Assembly: GCF_024398035.1 (NCBI RefSeq)
Contig: NZ_CP073748.1
Location: 797,501 to 861,500, forward strand
Length of the DNA stretch: 64,000 nucleotides
Direction: 5' to 3'
Source: Kordiimonas sp. SCSIO 12603
GTDB taxonomy: Bacteria; Pseudomonadota; Alphaproteobacteria; Sphingomonadales; Kordiimonadaceae
Shown here: in pieces, positions 9,780-17,913 of the stretch
Numbering within the stretch: position 1 is the first letter of the stretch
How the letters are laid out: every line of letters starts with the position of its first letter
Made by a program: the position numbers and the translations under genes
Notes under the pieces: model-generated
What the model saw: only the letters and a program-made list of their open reading frames with translations
What the model was told of the DNA's origin: nothing
Databases searched by the model: none

Positions 9780-12182
9780 ATGAAAAAGCATACAGCTGTC
9801 TGCATGAAAAGTGTTTCAGCGATTGCGTTGATGGCAACTGGTTTAATAGCCCCCTCTGTTGCCGCTCAGGATGAATATTCGCTCGAAGAAATCGTTGTAA
9901 CTGCAACAAAACGCGCGTCCAGTATTCAAGACGTTCCATTCTCTATTAATGCCCAGTCACAGGCCGATATTCAGCGTTCCGGTGCGAAAAATATTGAGGA
10001 CCTTTCAAGGAATATTGCTGGTCTTACGATCCAGAATTTAGGCCCAGGCCAAAGTCAGGTTTCCATCCGCGGTGTATCTGCGGGCCAGATTGTGCGTGAC
10101 CAGCCGGGTGTTAAAGAGCAGGTTGGTGTGTACTTGGACGAATCTGTGATCTCGCTCTCACTCTTTACGCCAGATCTGGATTTTTATGATCTGAACCGTG
10201 TTGAAACACTTCGTGGCCCTCAAGGGACTTTATTCGGTTCTGGCTCTATTGGTGGTACGATCCGTTACATCACAAACCAGCCAAATGTTGAAGAATTTGA
10301 AGGTAGCGCTGAAATTGACCTGAACCAGATTGATGGTGGTGGTTTTGGTGGTTCCGCTAAAGGTATGATTAACGTGCCATTCGGTGATGGTTTAGGTGCG
10401 TTCCGCGCGGTTGCTTACCATACCGAATATGGTGGTTATATCGATGCAATCCGTGAAGGTGGTACGATTGATGAAAATGTAAACAGCGGTAACCGCACGG
10501 GTGGTCGTCTGGCATTTACATTCAAACCTTCAGATACGGTGACTATTACCCCTCGCATTATTTACCAAGAGATTGATACAGATGGCTTTAACCGTCAGGA
10601 AGTATTTAATCTCTATGCAAATCCATTCACAGATGCATCTGCTGAAGGTGGCCGCGCACCGGTAACTTTTGAAGAACGCCAGCAGTTCCTTCTGCTTGAT
10701 GAAGGCTTTAAAGATGAAACATTGATTGCAGACCTGAATATTGAAGTTGGATTTGATGGCTTTGATGTAACAGCAATTTCTAGCTATACAGACCGTGATA
10801 TTCTTGTAAGCCGTGATGCAAGCGCGCTTACGGGTAGTGTATCTGTAGATCTTGGTTTCCCTGATGAAGCTGTTCTGCTCCCATCCAATCTTCGGGATTC
10901 TACAAAAGTAGAGCAGTTCACGCAGGAACTTCGTTTCTCGTCAAATGGTGATGGCCCATTCCAGTGGATTATTGGTGGTTTCTATTCAAACACTGATCGT
11001 TTCTATCAGCAGTTCCTTCCAACACCAGGCTATGATGCATTCACAGATCAAGTATTAGGTGCTGGTACAGCTGAGGCAACACGTGCTGGCGTTGGGCCTG
11101 CGGATTCTCCGTTCTTCTCTGAGCTACCGTACACGCTTGAACAAATCGCTGTATTTGGTGAGGTAAGTTACGATGTAACCGACCGCTTAAACATTACTGT
11201 GGGTGGTCGTTACTATGATTATGATGAAGAACGTGAAATTGATCAGGTTGGCCTATTCGGTTCTGGTACAGTTGATCAGGTAGATTCTACGTCCTCAAAC
11301 GGTTTCACACCTCGTTTCCTTTTGAGCTATGACCTGACTGAAGAAGTAACTTTGAATGCACAGGCATCTAAAGGCTTCCGTCTTGGTGGTGTAAATGATC
11401 CACTGAACACCCCGCTATGTAACCCGGAAGATTTGGATACATTCGGTAGTTTCCAGAACTATGATGATGAAACGCTTTGGAACTATGAAGTAGGTGTGAA
11501 AGTTAACACTGGTAATATCTCCTTCAATGCTGCTGCATTCTATAACGATATCTCCAATCTTCAGGTAACACTTGATGCGGGCTCATGTTCTTCTCGTATT
11601 ACCTTTAACGTTGAAGAGGCTCACACACTTGGTGTGGAGGCTGAATTCAAGGCACGTCTGTTTGATGGTTTTGATGTATCTTTCGCGGGTAGTGTTCTAG
11701 AGGCAGAGTTTGACTCTACTGTAACAAGTGCTGGCGCTGTTCTTGGTGGCGTGCGTGAAGGTAACCGCCTGGCGTCAACACCAGAATATAACTTCGGTAC
11801 AACAGCAAGCTATACATTCCCGTTCGAGATTGCGGGTGACGGTGTTGAAGCATATGTAGCGGGTACATTCTCTGTACGCGGTAGTATCTTTACACAGCCA
11901 TCTGATCAGGAAGCGTCTGGTGATTTCGTGTCGAACCTAGCGTTTGGTGGCGCTTCTGGCACGGATGTGACATCCGTAGACCTTGAGCTGGATTCATATA
12001 AAACTGCGAACCTGAGCTTCGGTATCTTCAAAGATGAATGGGAATTTGTTCTCTATGTGAATAACATCTTTGATGAAAACGCGAATCTCTCGTTTGATCG
12101 TGAGCGTGGTGGCCGTGCCCGTCTTGGCTTCCGTACGAACCAACCACGTACATTTGGTGCAGTTTACCGCATCAACTTCTAA
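9780..12182 (+). CDS. TonB-dependent receptor
   Basis: 800 residues. A signal peptide is followed by a TonB box (EEIVVTA, near residue 40). A plug domain with the IRGV and LRGPQGTLFGSGSIGGTIRYIT motifs and a C-terminal beta barrel ending in Phe complete the family pattern. It is an outer-membrane active-transport gate. The ligand cannot be assigned; the look is of the large iron-complex/OMR group common in marine alphaproteobacteria. It is monocistronic, with a terminator immediately after. Confidence 0.9.
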   Translation: MKKHTAVCMKSVSAIALMATGLIAPSVAAQDEYSLEEIVVTATKRASSIQDVPFSINAQSQADIQRSGAKNIEDLSRNIAGLTIQNLGPGQSQVSIRGVSAGQIVRDQPGVKEQVGVYLDESVISLSLFTPDLDFYDLNRVETLRGPQGTLFGSGSIGGTIRYITNQPNVEEFEGSAEIDLNQIDGGGFGGSAKGMINVPFGDGLGAFRAVAYHTEYGGYIDAIREGGTIDENVNSGNRTGGRLAFTFKPSDTVTITPRIIYQEIDTDGFNRQEVFNLYANPFTDASAEGGRAPVTFEERQQFLLLDEGFKDETLIADLNIEVGFDGFDVTAISSYTDRDILVSRDASALTGSVSVDLGFPDEAVLLPSNLRDSTKVEQFTQELRFSSNGDGPFQWIIGGFYSNTDRFYQQFLPTPGYDAFTDQVLGAGTAEATRAGVGPADSPFFSELPYTLEQIAVFGEVSYDVTDRLNITVGGRYYDYDEEREIDQVGLFGSGTVDQVDSTSSNGFTPRFLLSYDLTEEVTLNAQASKGFRLGGVNDPLNTPLCNPEDLDTFGSFQNYDDETLWNYEVGVKVNTGNISFNAAAFYNDISNLQVTLDAGSCSSRITFNVEEAHTLGVEAEFKARLFDGFDVSFAGSVLEAEFDSTVTSAGAVLGGVREGNRLASTPEYNFGTTASYTFPFEIAGDGVEAYVAGTFSVRGSIFTQPSDQEASGDFVSNLAFGGASGTDVTSVDLELDSYKTANLSFGIFKDEWEFVLYVNNIFDENANLSFDRERGGRARLGFRTNQPRTFGAVYRINF

Positions 12183-12206
12183 ATAGGTCGAATAGAAAAA
12201 TAAGAG

Positions 12207-12235
12207 GGCGGTGCCAATTGGTGCCGCCTTTTTCT
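12207..12235 (+). terminator. Terminator after the TonB receptor
   Basis: A stem GGCGGTGCC / GGTGCCGCC (two G-U pairs) with an AATT loop is followed by TTTTTC. Confidence 0.75.
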
Positions 12236-12303
12236 TTTGCCTGTTTCACGCGCGTGTAATAGTTGCTTGTATCAATTCAGGAAATATAGATGCGGGAAAT
12301 ACT

Positions 12304-13224
12304 ATGCCAAAAAATCCATATATTGCCGTTATCAGTAATCCTGCCGCTGGACAGCGGAGTGGGCCTTTTCTGTGGGGGGTTATTAATCGCCTTAAGAAGA
12401 AAGGCGCTAAAGTTGATCTTATTGTAACTGAGGCACCAGGCCATGCCGTGAAACTGGCAGCTGATTTGAGTACCGAGGGCAGCGTAGATTTAATAGTGGC
12501 TGCAGGTGGCGATGGTACGCTTAGAGAAGTGGCTGAAGGGTTAAACGGTAGCGATGTACCGCTTGGTATTATTCCGGCTGGTACAGCTAATGTGATGGCG
12601 CGGGAACTCGGCTATATGAAAAAAGGCGTAAAATCCGTTAAGCGCGTTTCTAAAATCCTTCTGAAAAATCGAAAACGTCCTGTTTATCCATTTCAACTTG
12701 CTCATGAAGGTAAAAGCACCATCGGCCTTTGTTGGCTGGGAGCCGGGTTTGATGCTGCAGTTCTGCAGTATGTAAACCCGTGGATGAAATCGAAGATTGG
12801 CAGGGCTGCGTTTGCACCTGCTATGATCAAAACTATGATTAAAGAGCCTCGCAAGCCTTCGGTACCGTGGCAATCGGGTGATACAACAGGGGTGGCAGGT
12901 TGGATCATCCTTGCAAATATTGCGAAATATGCTGGGCCTTTTGTGCTTACTGAGAAAACGGCCGTAGATCAGCGGGGATTAGCTTGGTTGCGGTTTAAAA
13001 AGGTCGGGGCGATCGCGCGTCTTGTTGATCAAATACTATTACCTTTCAAGCCTCTTGATGTTCGAGGTGAAACACAAGAACTGTTGTCAGGGGAGGTAAT
13101 AATTGGTGATGGTAATACACCTATTCAATTGGATGGTGATTTGATCGGGTTTGGCCCGGTATCGGTTCAGTCGCAGGAAAAGCCGATTATGTTCAAGGCA
13201 GGAGAAGTTAATTCACGCTCTTGA
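12304..13224 (+). CDS. Diacylglycerol/lipid kinase family protein (YegS/BmrU-like)
   Basis: 306 residues from the ATG at 12304, preceded by GGGA. The open frame extends upstream but through the preceding terminator. The catalytic nucleotide-binding motifs are clear: ISNPAAGQ near the start, AAGGDGTLREVAEGL, and IPAGTANVMAREL. The family phosphorylates diacylglycerol or related lipids with ATP at the inner membrane. The 3' end overlaps the convergent DUF2794 gene by 17 bp. Confidence 0.85.
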   Translation: MPKNPYIAVISNPAAGQRSGPFLWGVINRLKKKGAKVDLIVTEAPGHAVKLAADLSTEGSVDLIVAAGGDGTLREVAEGLNGSDVPLGIIPAGTANVMARELGYMKKGVKSVKRVSKILLKNRKRPVYPFQLAHEGKSTIGLCWLGAGFDAAVLQYVNPWMKSKIGRAAFAPAMIKTMIKEPRKPSVPWQSGDTTGVAGWIILANIAKYAGPFVLTEKTAVDQRGLAWLRFKKVGAIARLVDQILLPFKPLDVRGETQELLSGEVIIGDGNTPIQLDGDLIGFGPVSVQSQEKPIMFKAGEVNSRS

Positions 13225-13576
13225 ACAGTCGCCGATCAAAATATTTGAGCATTGTCTTTAAATCTCTACCACGTTTTAAAATCTGGTTGTTCATCCCTAG
13301 GATACGCCACATACCTTGTTTTCCGGCAAGTGCTGGTTCTTTGATAATACGATAAAGCGGCATTTCACTGGCTCTGCGGTGGATTGAGAAAATTGCCATG
13401 TCGTCTAGGTGATCAATTGCATAATCATGCCATTCACAGGCAGCAACCATTTTGCCATATACATTCAGGATTTGATTAAGTTCTTGCCGCATAAAATACA
13501 CGGTTTTTGAAGGCTTTTTTATCGAGCTATGAGATTGCTCAAAGGCAGGGTGAAATGATGCGCTAGTTTCGTCCAT
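13208..13576 (-). CDS. DUF2794 family protein
   Basis: 122 residues, cytoplasmic. The core RQELNQILNVYGKMVAACEW and the following DYAIDHLDDMAIFSIHRRA segment match DUF2794, a family I know almost only from alphaproteobacteria and with no established function. It converges on and overlaps the lipid kinase gene. Confidence 0.8.
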   Translation of the reverse strand: MDETSASFHPAFEQSHSSIKKPSKTVYFMRQELNQILNVYGKMVAACEWHDYAIDHLDDMAIFSIHRRASEMPLYRIIKEPALAGKQGMWRILGMNNQILKRGRDLKTMLKYFDRRLFKSVN

Positions 13577-13744
13577 GGATGCTCCTTTGTATTAAATTTG
13601 CTCTAAAATGCGATAATACGCAAGAAAACTGCGATAAGTGGGGTTTAAATCAGGTTGACCCATCCCTATCTCAATGGGATAAATAAGAAGGCCGATAAAA
13701 AAAGTAACAGTACGGCTTAAACACATATTGCGAGGATTTGACCC

Positions 13745-14425
13745 ATGAAGAATAGCGTATTCTTACGTCGTAGCTTGTTTGGTATGGCTGCCGCTGGTGT
13801 GGTAGCTGCGTCATTCATTTCAACAGGCGGCAATGCGACATATGCCGACATGGTTTCTGAAACCAGAGATCTTGAAGCATTCACAAAAATCACCATCCTT
13901 GGTGCTGCCGAACTAGACGTTACTGCAGGCAAAAGCCAGGAAGTAACTGTGCGCACAGAGGATGATTTCCTTGAGGAAGTTGAGACATATGTAAAGAACG
14001 GTACGCTTTACATTGATATGCGTGAGAAAGACCGCCGTCGCCGCTTCTGGGATAATGTTGACGTAGAAGTTAAAATCAATGTTGAAAACCTTGAGGCTAT
14101 TGAAGTGCTTGGCGCGATTGATGGTGACTTCAATGATATTGATGCTGAAAACTTTGATATTGAAATCAAAGGTGCAGCTGATCTGGATATTGAAGGCACA
14201 TGCGGCACGCTTAACCTTGATGTAAAAGGTGCTGGTGACATTGATGCAAAGAACTTTGAGTGTTCAAGTGTTGAAGTGCAGGTAAAAGGCGCTGGTTCTG
14301 CAAGCGTTTTTGCAAAAGAAGATATTGATGCCGACGTAAGTGGTGTTGGTTCGATTTCTATTTATGGCGAGCCGGCAAAGGTGCGTAAGCATGTTGGCGG
14401 TATCGGTTCAATCAGCATTAAATAA
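13745..14425 (+). CDS. DUF2807 (GIN-domain) secreted beta-helix-like protein 1
   Basis: 226 residues with an N-terminal signal sequence rich in Ala and Val. After VSETRDLEAFTKI comes a ladder of short repeats with GAAD/GAGD turns, the signature of DUF2807 (putative auto-transporter adhesin head, GIN domain), predicted to form a right-handed beta-helix in the periplasm or at the cell surface. It is 24 nt upstream of a paralogue, so the two are probably co-transcribed. Function unknown. Confidence 0.8.
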   Translation: MKNSVFLRRSLFGMAAAGVVAASFISTGGNATYADMVSETRDLEAFTKITILGAAELDVTAGKSQEVTVRTEDDFLEEVETYVKNGTLYIDMREKDRRRRFWDNVDVEVKINVENLEAIEVLGAIDGDFNDIDAENFDIEIKGAADLDIEGTCGTLNLDVKGAGDIDAKNFECSSVEVQVKGAGSASVFAKEDIDADVSGVGSISIYGEPAKVRKHVGGIGSISIK

Positions 14426-14449
14426 CCAGCGACATTGAGGGGAAATACA

Positions 14450-15145
14450 ATGAAATTCATCAAATCAGCAGCAGTAGTTGCAGCACTATCAGCCGTTTCT
14501 TTGACAGCAATGGCAAGAGACGTAGCAGAACAATCACGAAATGTAGGTTCTTTCACTGAGGTAACTCTTAAAGGGTCTATGGATGCAGAGATTACGGTTG
14601 GTAAAGAGCGCTCAGTACGTGTGATTGCCGATGGTGATATTATTGACCGAGTTATCACTGAAGTACGAGGTGACACACTTTACCTTGAAATGGAAAAGGG
14701 TTCCTACCGTAATATCAAAAAACTGGAAGTGATCATTACTGTACCAAAGCTTGAAGCTGCGGGTATCTATGGTTCAGGTGATATGAGCATTGAAAACGCA
14801 AAAGCTGATAGCTTTGAACTTGATCTTAAAGGGTCTGGTGATGCTGTGCTTTCTGGTGCTGAATTCGGAGATTTCACAATCGATCTAGCTGGTTCTGGCG
14901 ACATTAATGTTGAAGGTTCATGTAGTGATCTGAAACTTGATCTCCGTGGTTCTGGCGATGTATCAGCCCGCCGTATGGAGTGTGAAAGCGCTGATGTTGA
15001 TCTGCGTGGTTCTGGTGATATTAGCTTTTATGCATCGAAGCAGGCTGGTGTATCTGTACGTGGTTCCGGCGATGTTGATGTTTACGGTCAGCCAAGTAAT
15101 GTACGTTCAAACGTACGCGGTTCTGGCGACGTAAATATTCGCTAA
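14450..15145 (+). CDS. DUF2807 (GIN-domain) secreted beta-helix-like protein 2
   Basis: 231 residues. The ATG at 14450 has AGGGGA 6 nt upstream and is preferred to a TTG 15 nt earlier. A signal peptide ends near AMAR. The body carries seven GSGD turns at regular spacing, more regular than the upstream paralogue, which uses GAAD/GAGD. It is predicted to be exported and to form a beta-helix. It is the second gene of a tandem pair ending at a terminator. Confidence 0.8.
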   Translation: MKFIKSAAVVAALSAVSLTAMARDVAEQSRNVGSFTEVTLKGSMDAEITVGKERSVRVIADGDIIDRVITEVRGDTLYLEMEKGSYRNIKKLEVIITVPKLEAAGIYGSGDMSIENAKADSFELDLKGSGDAVLSGAEFGDFTIDLAGSGDINVEGSCSDLKLDLRGSGDVSARRMECESADVDLRGSGDISFYASKQAGVSVRGSGDVDVYGQPSNVRSNVRGSGDVNIR

Positions 15146-15170
15146 ACGATATATAAATATTAAAGAAAAA

Positions 15171-15199
15171 GCCTCTGCCAGTTCGGTAGGGGCTTTTTT
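15171..15199 (+). terminator. Terminator of the DUF2807 pair
   Basis: A hairpin GCCTCTGCC / GGTAGGGGC (with wobble pairs) is followed by TTTTTTAT. Confidence 0.7.
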
Positions 15200-15302
15200 A
15201 TTGCACTGTTATAAACTAACGAAATAGAGCTATCTTTAAATGGCCTTAATTGGGCCTCGCTCAGGCCTTATTGGGGCTTCTATATATAGCTGTTGGCCTC
15301 GA

Positions 15303-15368
15303 CTGGCCCAGCTAGCGGTTTCATGAACCTATGCCCCCTTATGACCGTACAAAACACAGCTGGGCCAG
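15303..15368. repeat. Inverted repeat CTGGCCCAGCT / AGCTGGGCCAG
   Basis: Two 11-bp perfect inverted arms (15303-15313, 15358-15368) are separated by 44 nt in the 314-nt gene-free gap 15146-15459. The same gap holds several TGGCC/GGGCC blocks (15240-15310). I see no gene there. It could be a regulatory element for the downstream GST or a remnant. Confidence 0.45.
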
Positions 15369-15459
15369 CTTTTCTCACCTATTCACTAAAGCGTTAATTC
15401 TTCTTGGTTTTGTATAGCTCTATTGTGTTGGCTTATTTGTGGTAAGCTGGAGAGAATCC

Positions 15460-16149
15460 ATGAAATTATATGAATTATGTGGTGAGAACAGGCAGGTGTG
15501 TTTTGGGCCATATGTATGGCGCACTAAATATTTTCTCGCACATAAAGGCCTTTCTTATGAAACTGTGCCGTTGCGTTTTGTTGAAAAATCACAAATCGAC
15601 GGTGAGGGTGCTCAGCGTTTTCCAACACTTGAAGATGGCGGCAAGCTAGTTGGTGATAGCTTTGAAATTGCACAGTATCTGGATGAAGCATATCCAGAAA
15701 ATAAGATTTTTGGTTCAGAAGCAGAACTTGCTCAGGCCCATTCGCTTCAGGCATCCATCAACAGCATTGTGCTGTTCGGGATTTTTACTTGCGTTGCAGT
15801 AGATGTATGGAAACAGCTTGATGAGGCTTCTCAGACCTATTTCCGGGAAACAAGAGAAAAGGCAGTTGGACAAAGCCTGGAGGATTTCGTATCGGGCCGT
15901 GAAACACGCGTTGAGGATTTCCGTAAGCAGCTTGATTTCCTACGGGCTCCTCTGACGTCTTTCCCATACCTTAGTGGTAATCAGCCGGGTTGGCTTGATT
16001 ATACGCTGATGGGTACTTTCATGTGGGCGCATACGGTTTCAGATTTCCAGCTTCTTGAAGAAAGTGATCCACTATATCAGTGGCGAGAGCGGATGCTTGA
16101 TCTATGGGATGATAAATTCCGCAATGTGCCAAGGGCTGTGGCGCAATAA
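15460..16149 (+). CDS. Glutathione S-transferase family protein
   Basis: 229 residues from an ATG with GGAG 7 nt upstream. The N-terminal thioredoxin-like half includes the FPTLEDGGKLVGDSFEIAQYLDE stretch, with the cis-Pro and the Ser/Glu pair that bind the glutathione gamma-glutamyl group. The C-terminal half is helical. The likely role is cytoplasmic glutathione conjugation or thiol transfer. The sub-class is not clear. It is not obviously co-transcribed with the ABC cluster that follows. Confidence 0.8.
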   Translation: MKLYELCGENRQVCFGPYVWRTKYFLAHKGLSYETVPLRFVEKSQIDGEGAQRFPTLEDGGKLVGDSFEIAQYLDEAYPENKIFGSEAELAQAHSLQASINSIVLFGIFTCVAVDVWKQLDEASQTYFRETREKAVGQSLEDFVSGRETRVEDFRKQLDFLRAPLTSFPYLSGNQPGWLDYTLMGTFMWAHTVSDFQLLEESDPLYQWRERMLDLWDDKFRNVPRAVAQ

Positions 16150-16230
16150 CTTGCATGTTGGTGGGAATAGCTCTATCAAGAATCTCAATATTGATAATTA
16201 GTTTCATAGTGAAGAGCTGAGGATTTGCTG

Positions 16231-17175
16231 ATGGATGTTTTGTTGGAAGCAAAACAACTGACAAAGCAATTTGGTGGGCTGGTTGCCGTCGACGGAATAG
16301 ACCTTTCTGTAAAGAAGGGTGAAGTGCTGGGTTTTCTGGGGCCTAATGGTGCTGGTAAAACCACCACTATGAAAATGCTCACAGGCTTTCTCGCGCCAAC
16401 AAGCGGGGAAGCCTCTGTATGTGGGGAAACCGTTACTACAGGTAACGTAAAAGCTCGGGCTAAAATTGGCTACCTACCTGAAGGCGCGCCTCTATACGGT
16501 GATATGACACCTCGTGGTTTCCTGAGTTTTATGGCTGAAGCCAGACATATCCCAAAAGCTGAAATAGCGGATGTAGTGGAAAGTGCGGCTGGTGCAGTAC
16601 ATCTTCACAGTGTTATGGAGCAGCGTATTGAAACCCTTTCCAAGGGTTATAAACGCAGGGTAGGGCTTGCTGGCGCAATTCTTCATGCGCCAGATGTCCT
16701 TATTCTTGATGAACCAACAGATGGTCTTGATCCAAACCAGAAGCACGAAGTGCGCCGATTGATCGAAGCAATGTCTGTTGACCGTTCGATTATTATCTCC
16801 ACGCATATTCTGGAGGAAGTCGAAGCTATTTGCCACCGGGCTGTAGTGATTAATAAGGGCCGCATTGTTGCGGATGGCACACCGACTGATCTCAAGAACC
16901 AGTCAGAATATAAAAACGCTGTTGTTATGCTGGTGCCAAAGGAACAGGCAGAAAGGGCTGCCGCTGCTCTTAAGGGACTAAGATTCATTGAACGAATTGA
17001 GGCTGCAAAGCAGGGTGATAACGTTCGTATGACTATTCTTGGCAAAGGGCGCGGAGATATAGCGGAATCTATTTCTGATATCGCAGCCGTCAGCAACTGG
17101 CAGATTACTGAATTTTCTGTTGATCCGGGCCGGCTTGATGATGTGTTCCGCAGACTAACAGAGGGGGAAGTATAA
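16231..17175 (+). CDS. ABC transporter ATP-binding protein (GldA-like)
   Basis: 314 residues. The ATG has GAGGA 7 nt upstream. Walker A (GPNGAGKTT), a signature region with LSKGYKRRVGLA, and Walker B (LILDEPTDGLDPNQ) are intact. It heads a four-gene cluster (ATPase, permease, GldG-like, DUF4340) whose spacing of 2, 1 and 22 nt shows one operon. Relatives are named after Bacteroidota gliding genes, but in proteobacteria the role is unknown. Confidence 0.85.
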   Translation: MDVLLEAKQLTKQFGGLVAVDGIDLSVKKGEVLGFLGPNGAGKTTTMKMLTGFLAPTSGEASVCGETVTTGNVKARAKIGYLPEGAPLYGDMTPRGFLSFMAEARHIPKAEIADVVESAAGAVHLHSVMEQRIETLSKGYKRRVGLAGAILHAPDVLILDEPTDGLDPNQKHEVRRLIEAMSVDRSIIISTHILEEVEAICHRAVVINKGRIVADGTPTDLKNQSEYKNAVVMLVPKEQAERAAAALKGLRFIERIEAAKQGDNVRMTILGKGRGDIAESISDIAAVSNWQITEFSVDPGRLDDVFRRLTEGEV

Positions 17176-17177
17176 CC

Positions 17178-17912
17178 ATGCATATTTCCACCATCATAAA
17201 ACGTGAGTTTGCCAGCTATTTTGCAACACCAGTTGCCTATGTGTTTTTGGTTATCTTCCTTGTTTTACAGGGTATGTTTACTTTTTACATGGGTGCTTTT
17301 TATGAGCGTGAGCAGGCAGATTTAGTTTCATTTTTCACCTATCAACCTTGGCTGTTTCTGTTTTTGATACCTGCCATTGGCATGCGATTATGGGCGGAAG
17401 AGAGGAAAAGCGGCACTTTTGAACTGCTACTCACACTGCCAGTGCCTTTGAGCGCTATTGTGATTGGTAAGTATCTGGCGGCCTTTTTGTTTGCAGCTTT
17501 TGCTCTTTTGCTGACGTTCCCTATCTGGGTGACAGTGAATTGGTTGGGCGATCCAGATAACGGCGTAATTATTACCGGTTATCTCGGGTCTTTGCTTGTA
17601 GCTGGAAGTTTCCTTGCGATTGGCGCAGCAATGTCGGCTACAACAAAAAACCAAGTGGTAGCTTTCATCTTATCTGTATGTGCTTGTTTCTTTTTTATGG
17701 TTTCAGGCTTACCTATGGTGCTCGATGCATTCAGTAGCTGGGCACCTGAACCAATTGTACTTGCGATTTCCAATCTAAGTCTTCTTACTCATTTTGATAA
17801 CCTGCAAAAGGGTGTGATTGTAGCCAGTGATTTGGTTTATTTTGGAGCGCTGATTTTTGGATGGCTCTGGGTGAACCGTGTAGTGATCGAAAGTAAGAGA
17901 GAGGCGGGTTAA
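17178..17912 (+). CDS. ABC-2 type permease (GldF-like)
   Basis: 244 residues with six predicted membrane segments, starting 2 nt after the ATPase stop. The MRLWAEERKSGTFELLLTLP segment is typical of the GldF/NosY-like ABC-2 permeases. It forms the membrane channel of the cluster. Substrate unknown. Confidence 0.85.
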   Translation: MHISTIIKREFASYFATPVAYVFLVIFLVLQGMFTFYMGAFYEREQADLVSFFTYQPWLFLFLIPAIGMRLWAEERKSGTFELLLTLPVPLSAIVIGKYLAAFLFAAFALLLTFPIWVTVNWLGDPDNGVIITGYLGSLLVAGSFLAIGAAMSATTKNQVVAFILSVCACFFFMVSGLPMVLDAFSSWAPEPIVLAISNLSLLTHFDNLQKGVIVASDLVYFGALIFGWLWVNRVVIESKREAG

Positions 17913-17913
17913 C

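Noticed and set aside
12211-12303. Upstream extension of the lipid kinase gene from a GTG at 12211
   Set aside because: It would begin inside the TonB receptor's terminator; the ATG at 12304 has a ribosome-binding site and starts the family sequence.
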